A stretch of DNA of 64,000 nucleotides from Gloeotrichia echinulata CP02 (GCA_038087035.1 CP051187.1:2981001-3045000); one strand, 5' to 3'. Numbered from the stretch's first letter, positions 42,647 to 52,431 are shown. Notes: generated by a model not told the origin, from the sequence alone. Numbers and translations are program-made.

Positions 42647-44578
42647 TCACGACTCCATATCGGCTAATTCTAACCAGCGTTCCGTCGCTACATCAATTGC
42701 TTGCTTGAGCGCTTCCACTTGGTCATATAATTTTTGCACTTGGGTATAATTCCCAGCCGAAACATTCACCAGTGCTTTTTCTGCGGCTGTTTTCTCTGCT
42801 TCTAATTGGGCAATTTTACCTTCTAATTGCTCAAATTCTCGCTTTTCCCAATTTGACAGTCTGCGGCGCTTTTTATTTTCCGGTTCTTTGGCTTGAGATG
42901 TAGTTTTTTCTGTCTCTAGATTCTTCGACTTATCTTTAAGATTAGCAGGTTGTTGCTGCGCGGCTTCTTCTAGTTTTTTCTGGTCGAGATAAATTGAGTA
43001 ATTACCAGGATATTGTCGCAGAACACCACCTTCCTCAAAGGCAAAAATTGTGTCTACGGTGCGGTCTAAAAAGTAGCGGTCATGAGAAACTATAATTACA
43101 CATCCAGAAAAGTCTTCTAAATAGTCTTCTAGTACCGCTAATGTCTGCACATCTAAATCATTAGTTGGTTCATCTAATATCAATACATTGGGCGCACCCA
43201 TGAGCAGGCGCAACAGAAATAATCGCCGTTTTTCACCGCCGGAAAGTTTATGAATTGGTGCGTACTGCTGGTTTCCAGGAAACAAAAACCGCTCTAACAT
43301 TTGGGAAGCAGTAATTTGGGTACCATCAGCTATTTTGATAAATTCTCCTTCTGCTTTAATGTAATCAATCACGCGCTGATTTTCATTCAAAGCTGTGAGT
43401 AATTCTTCAGAATGCTGGTCAAAATAACCAATGTGAATGGTAGTACCAATTTCTATAGTACCAGAATCTGGCTGAATTTGCCCGGTAATCATATCCATTA
43501 AAGTGGATTTTCCTGCACCGTTACCACCAATGATACCCAGGCGGTCTTCTGGGCTAAATTCATAGGTGAAATCTTTAATTAAAGTGCGTTCATTGTATGC
43601 TTTAGAAATGTTATTCAATTCAATAACTTTTTTGCCGATGCGACGACTAACTGTCGAAATATCGACTTTACCCTGAACCTGTTTAAATTGAGTGTCGCGC
43701 ATTGCATGAACGCGGTCAATTCTGGCTTTTTGTTTGGTACTTCTGGCTTTTGGTCCGCGTTTGAGCCATTCTAATTCCCGTCGCAATACACCTTGGTGTT
43801 TGCGTTGACTGCTAATGGCTGATTCTTCAGCTAGGGCTTTCTTTTCTAGGTAATATGAATAGTTACCTGTGTAAGTGTAAATGTCACCTCGGTCAATTTC
43901 GATAATTCGATTGGTGACACGATCCAAAAAATAGCGGTCGTGGGTGATGAGAAAAAGTGCGCCGCGATAGCGATTTAAATAACTTTGTAACCACTCAACA
44001 GAGAGTGCATCGAGGTGGTTTGTTGGCTCATCCATCAGCAAAGCATCGGGTTCTGATAGCAAAGCTGTCGCCAGAGCAATTCGCTTGCGATAACCTCCAG
44101 ATAAAGTGCCTATTTTGGCATCAAAATCGGAAATTCCTAACTTGGTTAAAATTATTTTAGCGTTGGTTTCTAGTTCCCAAGAACCAGTCGCATCCATCCG
44201 CTGCATTACTTCAGAAAGGCGCGACATTAGCTGACTATCTTCTGGATAATGAGCTAGTTTATCAGAAAGTTCCTCATACTCACGCACTAAAGCCATGTGT
44301 TCGCCACTATCAGCGAAAATTTGCTCTAAAACTGTGCGAGTTTCATCTAAGTCTGGTTGCTGGGGTAAGTAGACAATTTTAGCCCCAGAGTTGACTAAAA
44401 TTTGACCACTATCTATTGATTCTAGCCCGGCAATCATTTTTAATAACGTTGATTTCCCCGAACCATTCGTACCAATTAAACCTACTTTATCGGTAGGATC
44501 TAGGCTAAAACTCGCCTCTTTTAAAATCTCTTTGATGCCAAAGTCTTTTTTAACTGATTGTAGGGTAATAATACTCAT
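42647..44578 (-). CDS. ABC-F family ATPase (Uup/EttA-like)
   Basis: 643 residues with two ABC domains and no membrane part: Walker A GLIGTNGSGKSTLLKM and GIIGGNGAGKSTLMDM, signatures LSGGYRKRIALA and LSGGEKRRLFLLR, Walker B LLMDEPTNHLDALS and LILDEPTNDLDVQT. The linker has WLKRGPKARSTKQKARI, and the C-terminus ends in a coiled coil (KREFEQLEGKIAQLEAEKTA), as in Uup. ABC-F proteins act on the ribosome or DNA rather than in transport. Confidence 0.92.
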   Translation of the reverse strand: MSIITLQSVKKDFGIKEILKEASFSLDPTDKVGLIGTNGSGKSTLLKMIAGLESIDSGQILVNSGAKIVYLPQQPDLDETRTVLEQIFADSGEHMALVREYEELSDKLAHYPEDSQLMSRLSEVMQRMDATGSWELETNAKIILTKLGISDFDAKIGTLSGGYRKRIALATALLSEPDALLMDEPTNHLDALSVEWLQSYLNRYRGALFLITHDRYFLDRVTNRIIEIDRGDIYTYTGNYSYYLEKKALAEESAISSQRKHQGVLRRELEWLKRGPKARSTKQKARIDRVHAMRDTQFKQVQGKVDISTVSRRIGKKVIELNNISKAYNERTLIKDFTYEFSPEDRLGIIGGNGAGKSTLMDMITGQIQPDSGTIEIGTTIHIGYFDQHSEELLTALNENQRVIDYIKAEGEFIKIADGTQITASQMLERFLFPGNQQYAPIHKLSGGEKRRLFLLRLLMGAPNVLILDEPTNDLDVQTLAVLEDYLEDFSGCVIIVSHDRYFLDRTVDTIFAFEEGGVLRQYPGNYSIYLDQKKLEEAAQQQPANLKDKSKNLETEKTTSQAKEPENKKRRRLSNWEKREFEQLEGKIAQLEAEKTAAEKALVNVSAGNYTQVQKLYDQVEALKQAIDVATERWLELADMES

Positions 44579-44703
44579 TTTTTCTGATTATTCCAAGATA
44601 ATTATAGGATTTCTATTTGATTTTTGAAATAATATGTAGGGTGCCGTATCATGCTTCTGGTGGGCATTGCTCACCCTACAGATAATTTTATTTCTGAGAA
44701 ATT

Positions 44704-45120
44704 CTATACAAATAAATCGAGGGGTAAATGTCCATACAGTTCATTTACTCCCTCTGGATTGTAAGACTGACAAGACACCAATACTCCGCGATGATGACCT
44801 AAATAAGAATCAAGATAACACAAGCCGTTTTTGCCGTTTAATTTGATATAAACCGGACCTTCGATTTTGGGTAAATTTTGTGGAGCTTCATAACCCAAAG
44901 CCTGACAATAAGTTGTCATAGCCTGTAGCCCTTCCTCTGCTGTCTCAGCGCAAATTCCTAAAATTTGGTAATCAGAAAGTCTGGCTAACAAAATTAATGC
45001 TCGACTGGTTGACACTTTTTCTGATGGCTTGAGGATAGGTGCTATATCCAGACAATTGAATTTATTCAGGATTTTTTTAGCTTCTTCGGCGGTAAAATTG
45101 TGATGATTGGGAGTTGACAT
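44704..45120 (-). CDS. DUF1824 family protein
   Basis: 138 residues from the ATG giving MSTPNHHNFTAEEAKKIL (a longer start six codons earlier is possible). ILLARLSDYQILGICAE, GLQAMTTYCQALGY and YIKLNGKNGLCYLDSYLGHH followed by RGVLVSCQSY are DUF1824. The family is restricted to cyanobacteria and plants and its role is unknown. Confidence 0.8.
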   Translation of the reverse strand: MSTPNHHNFTAEEAKKILNKFNCLDIAPILKPSEKVSTSRALILLARLSDYQILGICAETAEEGLQAMTTYCQALGYEAPQNLPKIEGPVYIKLNGKNGLCYLDSYLGHHRGVLVSCQSYNPEGVNELYGHLPLDLFV

Positions 45121-45204
45121 AAATTTGTTTATTATCATCCTTTTGGGTTATGTTGCTTTTATGGTGGGTAGTAATACCCACCCTACTCACATTATTTACT
45201 CAAC

Positions 45205-46053
45205 TCAGGGTTGATTTTCCACATTTCCTAAGTTAAATATAAAGGGCACGCTGCTTTGGGCATCATGTCCCATAACGAGGACTTTTGGCATTTGAGCGCC
45301 GCCAGTTTTCCAAGCTTCAATCGCTTCCTTTTGTAGCACTAACTGGCCTCCTTGGGCTTTGAGAGTCTCTGCTAAGAGTTTTTGCGCTTCCGCCTTACCC
45401 TTAGCGCGATTTACCTCAGCCTGTGCTTCTTGTTCAGCTTCCCGCGCCACATAGACAGCTCTTTGGGCCCGTTGTTCTGCAATTTGTTTTTCTTCCACTG
45501 CTCTGGCGAATTCTGGGGAGAAAGTCAAGTCAACTACGCTCGTATCTAAGACGATTATCCCATATTTATCCAAGCGATCGCCTAAAGCATTATCAAAATC
45601 TTCCTTTAATTCACTTCTCTTGGTAATTGCTTCTTCCACTGTTCTTCTGGCTGCTGCAATTTTAAATGCTTCTTGTGTCTGGGGGGCGATAATTTTGGAG
45701 ACAATATTTTCTAGGGTTCCTTGTTTCCTTCTCACCTCCACTACCTGGATGGGATCAAGGCGAAAGTTGATCGCAAATCTGGCTGATAAATTTTGCAGAT
45801 CCTTAGTCGAACTCTCCGCTGGGACTTCAAATTTTTGCACAGTTAAATCATATACATCTATCGCTGAAATAAACGGTGGTTTGAGATGGATACCCTCCAG
45901 TAAAGCCCCATCTTGAGCTTTACCCAATATACTAATTACCGCTGCTTGCCCTGGATTAATAATGATAAATGAATTCAGGCTGAGGGCGACAAGTACAGCC
46001 AAAATAACAGCTATAGCTGTGGTTTGCCAATTTCCAAATTGCTGAGTTTTCAA
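45205..46053 (-). CDS. Prohibitin-like SPFH/Band 7 protein
   Basis: 282 residues: one N-terminal membrane helix (TTAIAVILAVLVALSLNSFI), the SPFH domain (INPGQAAVISILGKAQDG, GIHLKPPFISAIDVYDLTVQ), then a long helical coiled coil (EKQIAEQRAQRAVYVAREAE) and a short hydrophobic tail. Prohibitins form rings at membranes and regulate FtsH proteases; in cyanobacteria one homologue lies in the thylakoid. Confidence 0.9.
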   Translation of the reverse strand: MKTQQFGNWQTTAIAVILAVLVALSLNSFIIINPGQAAVISILGKAQDGALLEGIHLKPPFISAIDVYDLTVQKFEVPAESSTKDLQNLSARFAINFRLDPIQVVEVRRKQGTLENIVSKIIAPQTQEAFKIAAARRTVEEAITKRSELKEDFDNALGDRLDKYGIIVLDTSVVDLTFSPEFARAVEEKQIAEQRAQRAVYVAREAEQEAQAEVNRAKGKAEAQKLLAETLKAQGGQLVLQKEAIEAWKTGGAQMPKVLVMGHDAQSSVPFIFNLGNVENQP

Positions 46054-46156
46054 GTTTCCATCTCCATTATCAGTCCTGAGTAAAATAGCATAAATCAGTC
46101 CGAGGGTAGCAAATTAGTTGGGAGTTGGGAGTGAGTTGGCTGATAAATCAGGACTT

Positions 46157-48016
46157 ATGACTAACTTTTGTGGTATAATCAGTAGCACACAACTGTCAAC
46201 GGCTGTGGCTACATTACAGAAATCTCATCGGGTATCAAGACGGCTTAGACATTCGGCCCATCCTCTCCAGCGTTTGCTTGACTATGCACATCAGTATAGT
46301 CAACAAATTTGGCTGGCAACTAGTTGTTCAGTCCTCAATAAACTTTTTGATCTAGCACCACCGATCTTAATTGGAATTGCTGTAGATGTAGTAGTCAAAC
46401 AGCAAGATTCTATCATTGCTCAGTTAGGAATTAAAGACATTTTTGGGCAATTTTTGATCCTTTCTCTGCTTACGGTCATCACTTGGATACTAGAATCGTT
46501 TTTTGAGTACCGTTATATGTTACTCTGGCGCAATTTAGCACAGAATATTCAGCATAACTTGCGTCTGGATGCATATAATCACCTACAAGAATTGGAATTG
46601 GCTTATTTTGAAGAACGCAGCACTGGTGGTTTAATGTCCATCCTCAGTGATGATGTTAACCAACTAGAGCGGTTTTTAGATGTGGGCGCCAACGATATTA
46701 TTCAAGTTACTACAACTATTATAGTAATTGGCGGTGCTTTCTTTGTCTTGGCTCCTAGCATTGCTTGGATGGCTATCTTACCGATGCCTTTTATTGTCTG
46801 GGGAGCGGTAATGTTTCAGAATTTGCTAGCGCCTCGCTATGCTGATGTGCGAGAAAAAGTAGGTTTACTTAATGGTAGATTGTCAAATAATCTGAGTGGT
46901 ATTACTACTATTAAAAGTTTTACCGCTGAAGATTATGAAACCGCTCGGTTGGCTGCAGAAAGTGATGCTTATAGACAAAGTAATAGCAAAGCGATCGCAC
47001 TCTCGGCAGCTTTTATTCCCCTCATCCGAATGCTAATTTTAGCCAGCTTCACAGCATTAATGCTATTTGGTGGACTGGAAACAGTCGCCGGGAGAATGTC
47101 TGTAGGCGCTTACAGTTCATTAGTATTTTCAGTCCAGTTTTTACTTTGGCCTTTAACTAGATTAGGCGAAACCTTTGACCTTTATCAACGAGCTATGGCT
47201 TCGACAAATCGAGTCATGGATTTGTTAGATACTCCCATCACCATTCATCCAGGAAATACAAGCTTACCTCTAGAACAAGTGCGCGGTGAAGTGGAATTTA
47301 AGAATGTGACTTTTGCCTATCAAGATAGATTACCAGTCATCAAACATCTATCTTTGCAAATTCCCGCCGGCAACACAATTGCAATTGTTGGTTCCACAGG
47401 TTCCGGTAAAAGCACTTTAGTTAAACTTTTGTTGCGATTGTACGAAGTGCGCGCCGGCAGTATTACTCTAGATGGGATTGATTTACAAAATTTAAACTTA
47501 CGGGATTTACGTCGCTGTATTGGTTTGGTAAGTCAGGATGTATTCTTGTTTCATGGCAGTGTAGCTGAGAATATTGCCTATGGCAGCTTTGAGGCTACAC
47601 AATCACAAATCATCACAGCGGCGAAAGTAGCAGAAGCTCACGAATTTATTCAGCATCTGCCCCAAGGTTATGAGACAATTGTCGGAGAACGAGGACAAAA
47701 GTTATCTGGTGGACAAAAACAAAGAATTGCGATCGCCCGTGCAGTTCTCAAAAATCCCCCTATATTGATTTTAGACGAAGCTACCTCAGCCGTGGATAAT
47801 GAAACAGAAGCCGCAATTCAGCGATCGCTCGAACGCATTACAGTCAATAGAACCACAATTGCGATTGCTCATCGTCTTTCTACCATCCGCAATGCTCATT
47901 GCATTTATGTCATGGAACATGGAAAATTAGTAGAATCGGGTACCCATGAGCAATTGCTGGATCAAAACGGGATTTACTCTGGTCTCTGGCGTGTGCAAAG
48001 TGGTTTAAGATCATAA
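46157..48016 (+). CDS. ABC exporter, fused membrane and ATPase domains
   Basis: 619 residues from ATG 46157 (ORF extends to 46118). Six membrane helices in residues 60-330 (LFDLAPPILIGIAVDVVV, FLILSLLTVITWILESFF and others), then an ABC domain: Walker A IAIVGSTGSGKSTLVKLLLR, Q-loop GLVSQDVFLFHGSVAENIAY, signature LSGGQKQRIAIARAVL, Walker B PILILDEATSAVDNETE, H-loop AIAHRLSTIRNA. It should act as a homodimer or heterodimer half-transporter. The exported substrate is unknown; no partner lies next to it. Confidence 0.9.
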   Translation: MTNFCGIISSTQLSTAVATLQKSHRVSRRLRHSAHPLQRLLDYAHQYSQQIWLATSCSVLNKLFDLAPPILIGIAVDVVVKQQDSIIAQLGIKDIFGQFLILSLLTVITWILESFFEYRYMLLWRNLAQNIQHNLRLDAYNHLQELELAYFEERSTGGLMSILSDDVNQLERFLDVGANDIIQVTTTIIVIGGAFFVLAPSIAWMAILPMPFIVWGAVMFQNLLAPRYADVREKVGLLNGRLSNNLSGITTIKSFTAEDYETARLAAESDAYRQSNSKAIALSAAFIPLIRMLILASFTALMLFGGLETVAGRMSVGAYSSLVFSVQFLLWPLTRLGETFDLYQRAMASTNRVMDLLDTPITIHPGNTSLPLEQVRGEVEFKNVTFAYQDRLPVIKHLSLQIPAGNTIAIVGSTGSGKSTLVKLLLRLYEVRAGSITLDGIDLQNLNLRDLRRCIGLVSQDVFLFHGSVAENIAYGSFEATQSQIITAAKVAEAHEFIQHLPQGYETIVGERGQKLSGGQKQRIAIARAVLKNPPILILDEATSAVDNETEAAIQRSLERITVNRTTIAIAHRLSTIRNAHCIYVMEHGKLVESGTHEQLLDQNGIYSGLWRVQSGLRS

Positions 48017-48018
48017 AT

Positions 48019-48186
48019 CTGGCGTGGCTGATTGAAAATATGTATTTATCTCACGCAAAGGCGCATTCGCGGAGCGTCTCGCAGAGAAGGCGCAAAGGAA
48101 CAAAGAAATACAGATATCAGTGTGTGGTCTAAATACATGAAAACTGCTGTAAGATAATAGACCTGGCGTGGCTGATTGAAAATATG
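48019..48186. repeat. 24-bp direct repeats flanking a 120-base spacer
   Basis: CTGGCGTGGC-TGATTGAAAATATG occurs at 48019-48042 and 48163-48186. The spacer carries CACGCAAAGGCGCA ... AGAAGGCGCAAAGG and a half copy of the TTACAGC MITE end. The region lies just after the ABC exporter stop. Confidence 0.65.
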
Positions 48187-48283
48187 CGTGAGTCAAAAAT
48201 CATCTCACAAATCACCAAGTCCAGAAAAATCGGGAAAAATTACGAATTACAAATTACAAATTACAAATTACAAATTATTTATG

Positions 48284-48712
48284 ATGTTTGGTATTACTCA
48301 ACCGGAATCAGCAGACAATAAATGGCGTCATCAATTGGATAAGTTTGTTAAAGCAAATCAACTAGAATTAGCTGCTTTATTTTGGGGATTATGGTTAGAA
48401 AATGGCGATAGTCAGGGTACTATCGGTATTGATTTGCAACCGACACCGCATTTTGTTTATTGTCCCAAAGACGCGATAGAAAAATTAAATAGTAATGTTG
48501 ATAATCGACTACAGGAAATTTTGGGAATTATCGATAATCATCAACCAGACGTTGAAGTGGTGATGATTGGTATCGGTCTGGGGGAAATTAAGTTAATCCA
48601 GTTTGCACCAGAACCACCACCACCCGCTAGTTTTCACCAAGTTGCGAAGAATGTCGATGATTTATTAGAACTTTTAGAACAGCGGATCATTGAGCAGGTG
48701 GCTCTAAGTTGA
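48284..48712 (+). CDS. Conserved cyanobacterial hypothetical protein
   Basis: 142 residues from ATG 48284 (ATG 48281 also possible); the longer ORF start lies in a repeat with AATTACA units and is not used. LDKFVKANQLELAALFWGLW, TIGIDLQPTPHFVYCPKDAI, VEVVMIGIGLGEIKLIQF, then helix LLELLEQRIIEQ. It has a compact alpha/beta composition; I do not recognise the family. Confidence 0.6.
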   Translation: MFGITQPESADNKWRHQLDKFVKANQLELAALFWGLWLENGDSQGTIGIDLQPTPHFVYCPKDAIEKLNSNVDNRLQEILGIIDNHQPDVEVVMIGIGLGEIKLIQFAPEPPPPASFHQVAKNVDDLLELLEQRIIEQVALS

Positions 48713-49048
48713 CACCTATGGGCAATGCCGTGCCCCTACACCGCGTGATACAATTTTGTACCTCACTTAACTGAGAATCGCTATATTACTTGGAATTGTC
48801 TAACACTTTCGCCCCCTCCGCCAACCGCGCAGGTGTTTGACATGATTGCAACTCTTTCAACACCTCTGGATGGAATATGAAGTAATTATTGAGCAAGTCG
48901 CAACCACTGCGTAATAAATTATCAAAATCCAAATCCCATAAAATTATTGTTTTGTCACTACTTGCGGAAGCTAACTGTTTACCATCGGGGCTATAGGCGA
49001 CGCTATTGACCGAACTGCTATGACCAGAGAGAGTTTTCACAGCTTTAC

Positions 49049-50487
49049 CTTATTCGGAGAGAAGGCTCCCGCCATAATCTGTGATTTGGCGGCGAGATGA
49101 ATCGAGGGCGAAAAATGAAACGTTCTACGACCATTACTTGCTTTCAAGCAAGCGTGGGAGAGGGAACAGTTGAGTTTTTCGCAAATCCATGTTATGATTA
49201 CGCCATTGAGTTGAGCGTAAAAATGCTGGTATTTGAAGCCAAACTGGAAGGAACGAACGAGCAGTACGGAAAGCTGGATGAAGCTATCCGTACTGCTCGT
49301 TTTGTTCGCAACAGTTGTGTTCGATACTGGATGGATAATAAGGGCATTGGTAAATACGAGTTGAGCGCATATTGCGCTGTGCTTGCTGCTAATCCCGATT
49401 TTCCTTATGCTACCAAGCTTAATTCGATGGCTCGTCAAGCTAGTGCTGAAAGAGCGTGGTCTGCTATTGCTCGGTTCCTTGATAACTGCAAGAAAAATAA
49501 GCCAGGAAAAAAGGGATTTCCAAAGTTCAAGAAAGAACAAACGCATGGCTCTGTTGAGTACAAAACCTGTGGATGGAAGCTTTCTGAAGACCGCAGGTAT
49601 ATCACTTTCTCCGATGGGTTTCAAGCAGGAACCTTTAAACTCTGGGGAACTCGTGACCTGCATTTCTACCACAGGAAACAGTTTAAAAGGGTGCGGGTTG
49701 TGCGTCGTGCAGATGGCTATTATTGCCAGTTTTGCATTGACCATGAACGAGTAGAAAAGCGAGAACCAACTGGTAAAACTATTGGTATTGACCTGGGGTT
49801 AAACCACTTCTATACAGATAGCAACGGAGAAACAGTCGCCAACCCTAGACATCTTCGTAAAAGTGAAAAGTCCTTGAGACGTTTGCAACGGCGGATGTCT
49901 AAGACTAGAAAAGGTTCTCAAAATAGAATTAAGTTGAGAAATAAACAAGCGCGTAAACACCTCAAAGTAAGTCGCCAGCGTAAAGACTTTGCTGTTAAGA
50001 CAGCAAGGTGCGTGGTGAAGTCTAACGACCTCGTGGCGTATGAGGATTTGATGGTGCGGAATATGGTGAAAAATCACCGATTGGCTAAGTCGATTAGTGA
50101 CGCTTCATGGTCGCTGTTTCGTGAATGGGTTGAGTATTTTGGTAAGGTGTTTGGTGTTGTCACGGTTGCTGTTCCACCACATTATACCTCACAGAATTGC
50201 TCTAATTGTGGAGAGGTTGTCAAAAAGACTCTTAGCACCAGAACTCATGTTTGTCCTCATTGTGGGTATACCCAAGATAGGGATTGGAACGCAGCGCGGA
50301 ACATTTTAGCAAAAGGATTGAGTACGGCGGGTCACGTCGGAACTAACGCCTCTGGAGACATCGACCTCTGTATGGGTGGGGAAACTCCTCCAAGTAAGTC
50401 GGGTCGTGGAAAGAGGAAACCCAAAGAGCGATCTTTGGAATCCCCCACTATATTCGGTACTCCGAATTAGTGGTGGGAGGATGTCAA
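49049..50487. mobile_element. IS608-like tnpB-only element inside the WD40 gene, 1,439 bp
   Basis: It sits directly 3' of TTAC (49045-49048). The left end has a CTCCCGCC/GGCGGCGAG hairpin, the right end a CCCCCACTA/TAGTGGTGGG hairpin closed by GATGTCAA at 50487. Removing it restores the minus-strand reading ATC AGC ACA GGT AAA GCT (ISTGKA) of a WD40 linker, so the boundaries are exact to the base. No tnpA, so it moved with help in trans. Confidence 0.9.
49223..50470 (+). CDS. tnpB: TnpB-family protein, intact catalytic set
   Basis: 415 residues from ATG 49223 (MLVFEAKLEG); the open frame to 49097 covers the left end and is not used. FVRNSCVRYWMDNKGIGKYE, RuvC I TIGIDLGLNHFYTDSNG, RuvC II LVAYEDLMVRNMVKN, zinc finger CSNCGEVV ... 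CPHCGYTQ, RuvC III DRDWNAARNILAKG. Clearly related to the TnpB at 29825-31003 (shared RYWMDN-GIGK, HLKVSRQR/HLKVTRQR, HRLAKSI-DASW) but diverged. Confidence 0.92.
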   Translation: MLVFEAKLEGTNEQYGKLDEAIRTARFVRNSCVRYWMDNKGIGKYELSAYCAVLAANPDFPYATKLNSMARQASAERAWSAIARFLDNCKKNKPGKKGFPKFKKEQTHGSVEYKTCGWKLSEDRRYITFSDGFQAGTFKLWGTRDLHFYHRKQFKRVRVVRRADGYYCQFCIDHERVEKREPTGKTIGIDLGLNHFYTDSNGETVANPRHLRKSEKSLRRLQRRMSKTRKGSQNRIKLRNKQARKHLKVSRQRKDFAVKTARCVVKSNDLVAYEDLMVRNMVKNHRLAKSISDASWSLFREWVEYFGKVFGVVTVAVPPHYTSQNCSNCGEVVKKTLSTRTHVCPHCGYTQDRDWNAARNILAKGLSTAGHVGTNASGDIDLCMGGETPPSKSGRGKRKPKERSLESPTIFGTPN

Positions 50488-51154
50488 CTGTGCTGATATC
50501 CCAGATTTTGATGGTGTTGTCACGACTTGCGGAAGCTAACTGTTTACCATCGGGGCTATAGGCGACGCTATTGACCCAACCGCTATGACCTTCTAATGTA
50601 TTTACCTCAATGCCGCGATTTTCTTTGTTTTCATTTGACTTTAAATCAACCGGTTGCTGTACAGTTAACACAGCTTGCATTCGGGTATCGCTTCTGTGCT
50701 TTGCCCAAATTGTCTGCTTGGGTTTGTTACCTGCTCTTAAGGCTGTTATTAAAGCATCTCCATGTTGTCCAGATGCAAAATCTGCTTCAGAAGCATTATT
50801 GATAGCGCTAATTTGATTAACATTTGCCGCTACTGCCCAATTAGATGTTACCACTGCTAGTCCGGCAAATCCTAAACCTGCATTTATGGTACCAAACAGG
50901 GCGCGTTTGAGAAGCAGATTGAGTTTGGCTTGAGTTTGTTTTCTTTGTTTTCTCTCTTCTTCTAGTTGCGCCAATACCTGTTGTAATTGCGGTGATTTTT
51001 GCTCGCGGATAAAGGTTGCCATATAATCATGTACTAGTTGATAAGGGTCGGCGGGGTTTTCTGGTAGCAAAACCACTAAGCCAGATTGGACGAATATCTC
51101 TAATACTAAGTGTAAGTGGGATGGGGACGTGGGGATTTTGAGTATTTGAGGGAG

Positions 51155-51427
51155 ATGAACGGAGTTCTGAGGTGGATGAACGGAGTTCTGAGGTGGATGA
51201 ACGAAGCTCTGAGGGAGATGAACGGAGTTCTGAGGTGGATGAACGGAGTTCTGAGGGAGATGAACGGAGTTCTGAGGTGGATGAACGGAGTTCTGAGGGA
51301 GATGAACGGAGTTCTGAGGGAGATGAACGGAGTTCTGAGGGAGATGAACGGAGTTCTGAGGGAGATGAACGGAGTTCTGAGGTGGATGAACGGAGTTCTG
51401 AGGGAGATGAACGAAGCTCTGAGCTAG
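51155..51427. repeat. 21-bp tandem repeat, 13 copies, encoding heptapeptides
   Basis: Unit close to ATGAACGGAGTTCTGAGG plus GAG or TGG. On the minus strand, in frame with the WD40/nSTAND gene, it reads V-H-(L/P)-P-Q-N-S thirteen times. On the plus strand two frames are also open, reading MNGVLR(E/W) and DERSSE(G/V). Two units have ATGAACGAAGCTCTGAG instead, near each end of the array. Confidence 0.9.
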
Positions 51428-51464
51428 ATAAATTCAGCTACAATATCATATCGCGATGTGTAGG

Positions 51465-52294
51465 GGCACGGCATTGCCGTGCCCTACGAGTGTACGTAAC
51501 TAGGGCGGGAAACGCTGTATCTAAAGCTTGCTGAATTAACTGATTTGCTTGGTACCATTTTGCTTGAGGGCACGGCATTGCCGTGCCCTACGAGTGTACG
51601 TAACTAGGGCGGGAAACGCTGTATCTAAAGCTTGCTGAATTAACTGATTTGCTTGGTACCATTTTGCTTGAGGGCACGGCAATGCCATGCCCCTACGAGT
51701 GTACGTAACTAGGGCGGGAAACGCTGTATCTAAAGCTTGCTGAATTAACTGATTTGCTTGGTACCATTTTGCTTGAGGGCACGGCAATGCCATGCCCCTA
51801 CGAGTGTACGTAACTAGGGCGGGAAACGCTGTATCTAAAGCTTGAGGGCACGGCAATGCCGTGCCCCTACGAATGTACGTAACTAGGGCGGGAAACGCTG
51901 TATCTAAAGCTTGAGGGCACGGCAATGCCATGCCCCTACGAATGTACGTAACTAGGGCGGGAAACGTTGTATCTAAAGCTTGAGGTCACGGCAATGCCAT
52001 GCCCCTACGAGTGTACGTAACTAGGGCGGGAAACGCTGTATCTAAAGCTTGAGGTCACGGCAATGCCATGCCCCTACGAGTGTACGTAACTAGGGCGGGA
52101 AACGCTGTATCTAAAGCTTGAGGTCACGGCAATGCCCTGCCCCTACAAGTGTACGTAACTAGGGCGGGAAACGCTGTATCTAAAGCTTGCTGAATTAACT
52201 GATTTGCTTCGTGCCATTTTCCTTGAGGACACGGCAATGCCGTGCCCCTACGAGTGTACGTAACTAGGGCGGGAAACGCTGTATCTAAAGCTTG
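51465..52294. repeat. Tandem array of 69-bp and 104/105-bp units, 10 copies
   Basis: Unit starts (GGCACGG or variant) at 51465, 51569, 51673, 51778, 51847, 51916, 51985, 52054, 52123 and 52228. The short unit holds the GGGCACGGCA/TGCCGTGCCC palindrome, then GAGTGTACGTAACTAGGGCG and GGAAACGCTGTATCTAAAGC. The long unit adds CTGAATTAACTGATTTGC and TTGGTACCATTTTGCTT. 69 and 105 are multiples of three; 104-base units lack one C and break the minus-strand frame (ALDTAFPALVTYTRRG and KWYQANQLIQ peptides). Confidence 0.9.
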
Positions 52295-52431
52295 CTGTCC
52301 GGCGGAAGCTGCGATCGCCCAAGCTAATTGTTCCACAGAGCGATCGCTTTTTATCGGGTCATTGTTTGGTGGTTGGGGTGTACTCATATACCTAATCCCA
52401 ATTGGAACAAAGAATGCGACAGATATATTGG

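Larger units (their letters stand above)
48786..52387 (-). pseudogene. Remnant of an nSTAND NTPase / WD40-repeat protein gene
   Basis: Pieces of one minus-strand gene in order: N-terminal MSTPQPPNNDPIKSDRS and VEQLAWAIAASAGQ (52387-52295), a feature of cyanobacterial NACHT/WD40 proteins; tandem repeats in place of the NTPase (52294-51465); heptad repeats (51427-51155); the winged-helix end LVLEIFVQSGLVVLLPENPA and DPYQLVHDYMATFIREQ; a basic coiled coil; a membrane-type helix; one WD40 blade (SGWVNSVAYSPDGKQLASAS) cut by an IS at TTAC; the rest of WD40 (GHSSSVNSVAYSPDGKQLAS) ending at 48786. No NTPase motif remains. A coding function is very unlikely, though parts are still open. Confidence 0.7.

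Noticed and set aside
51116..51534. Plus-strand ORFs over the 21-bp repeat (MNGVLR and DERSSE peptides)
   Set aside because: A 21-bp repeat is open in several frames by default; the minus-strand frame continues the nSTAND gene, so the plus frames are taken as shadows.
51465..52294. Possible CRISPR or integron array
   Set aside because: Units are nearly identical over their whole length, with no unique spacers and no integrase or Cas gene nearby.
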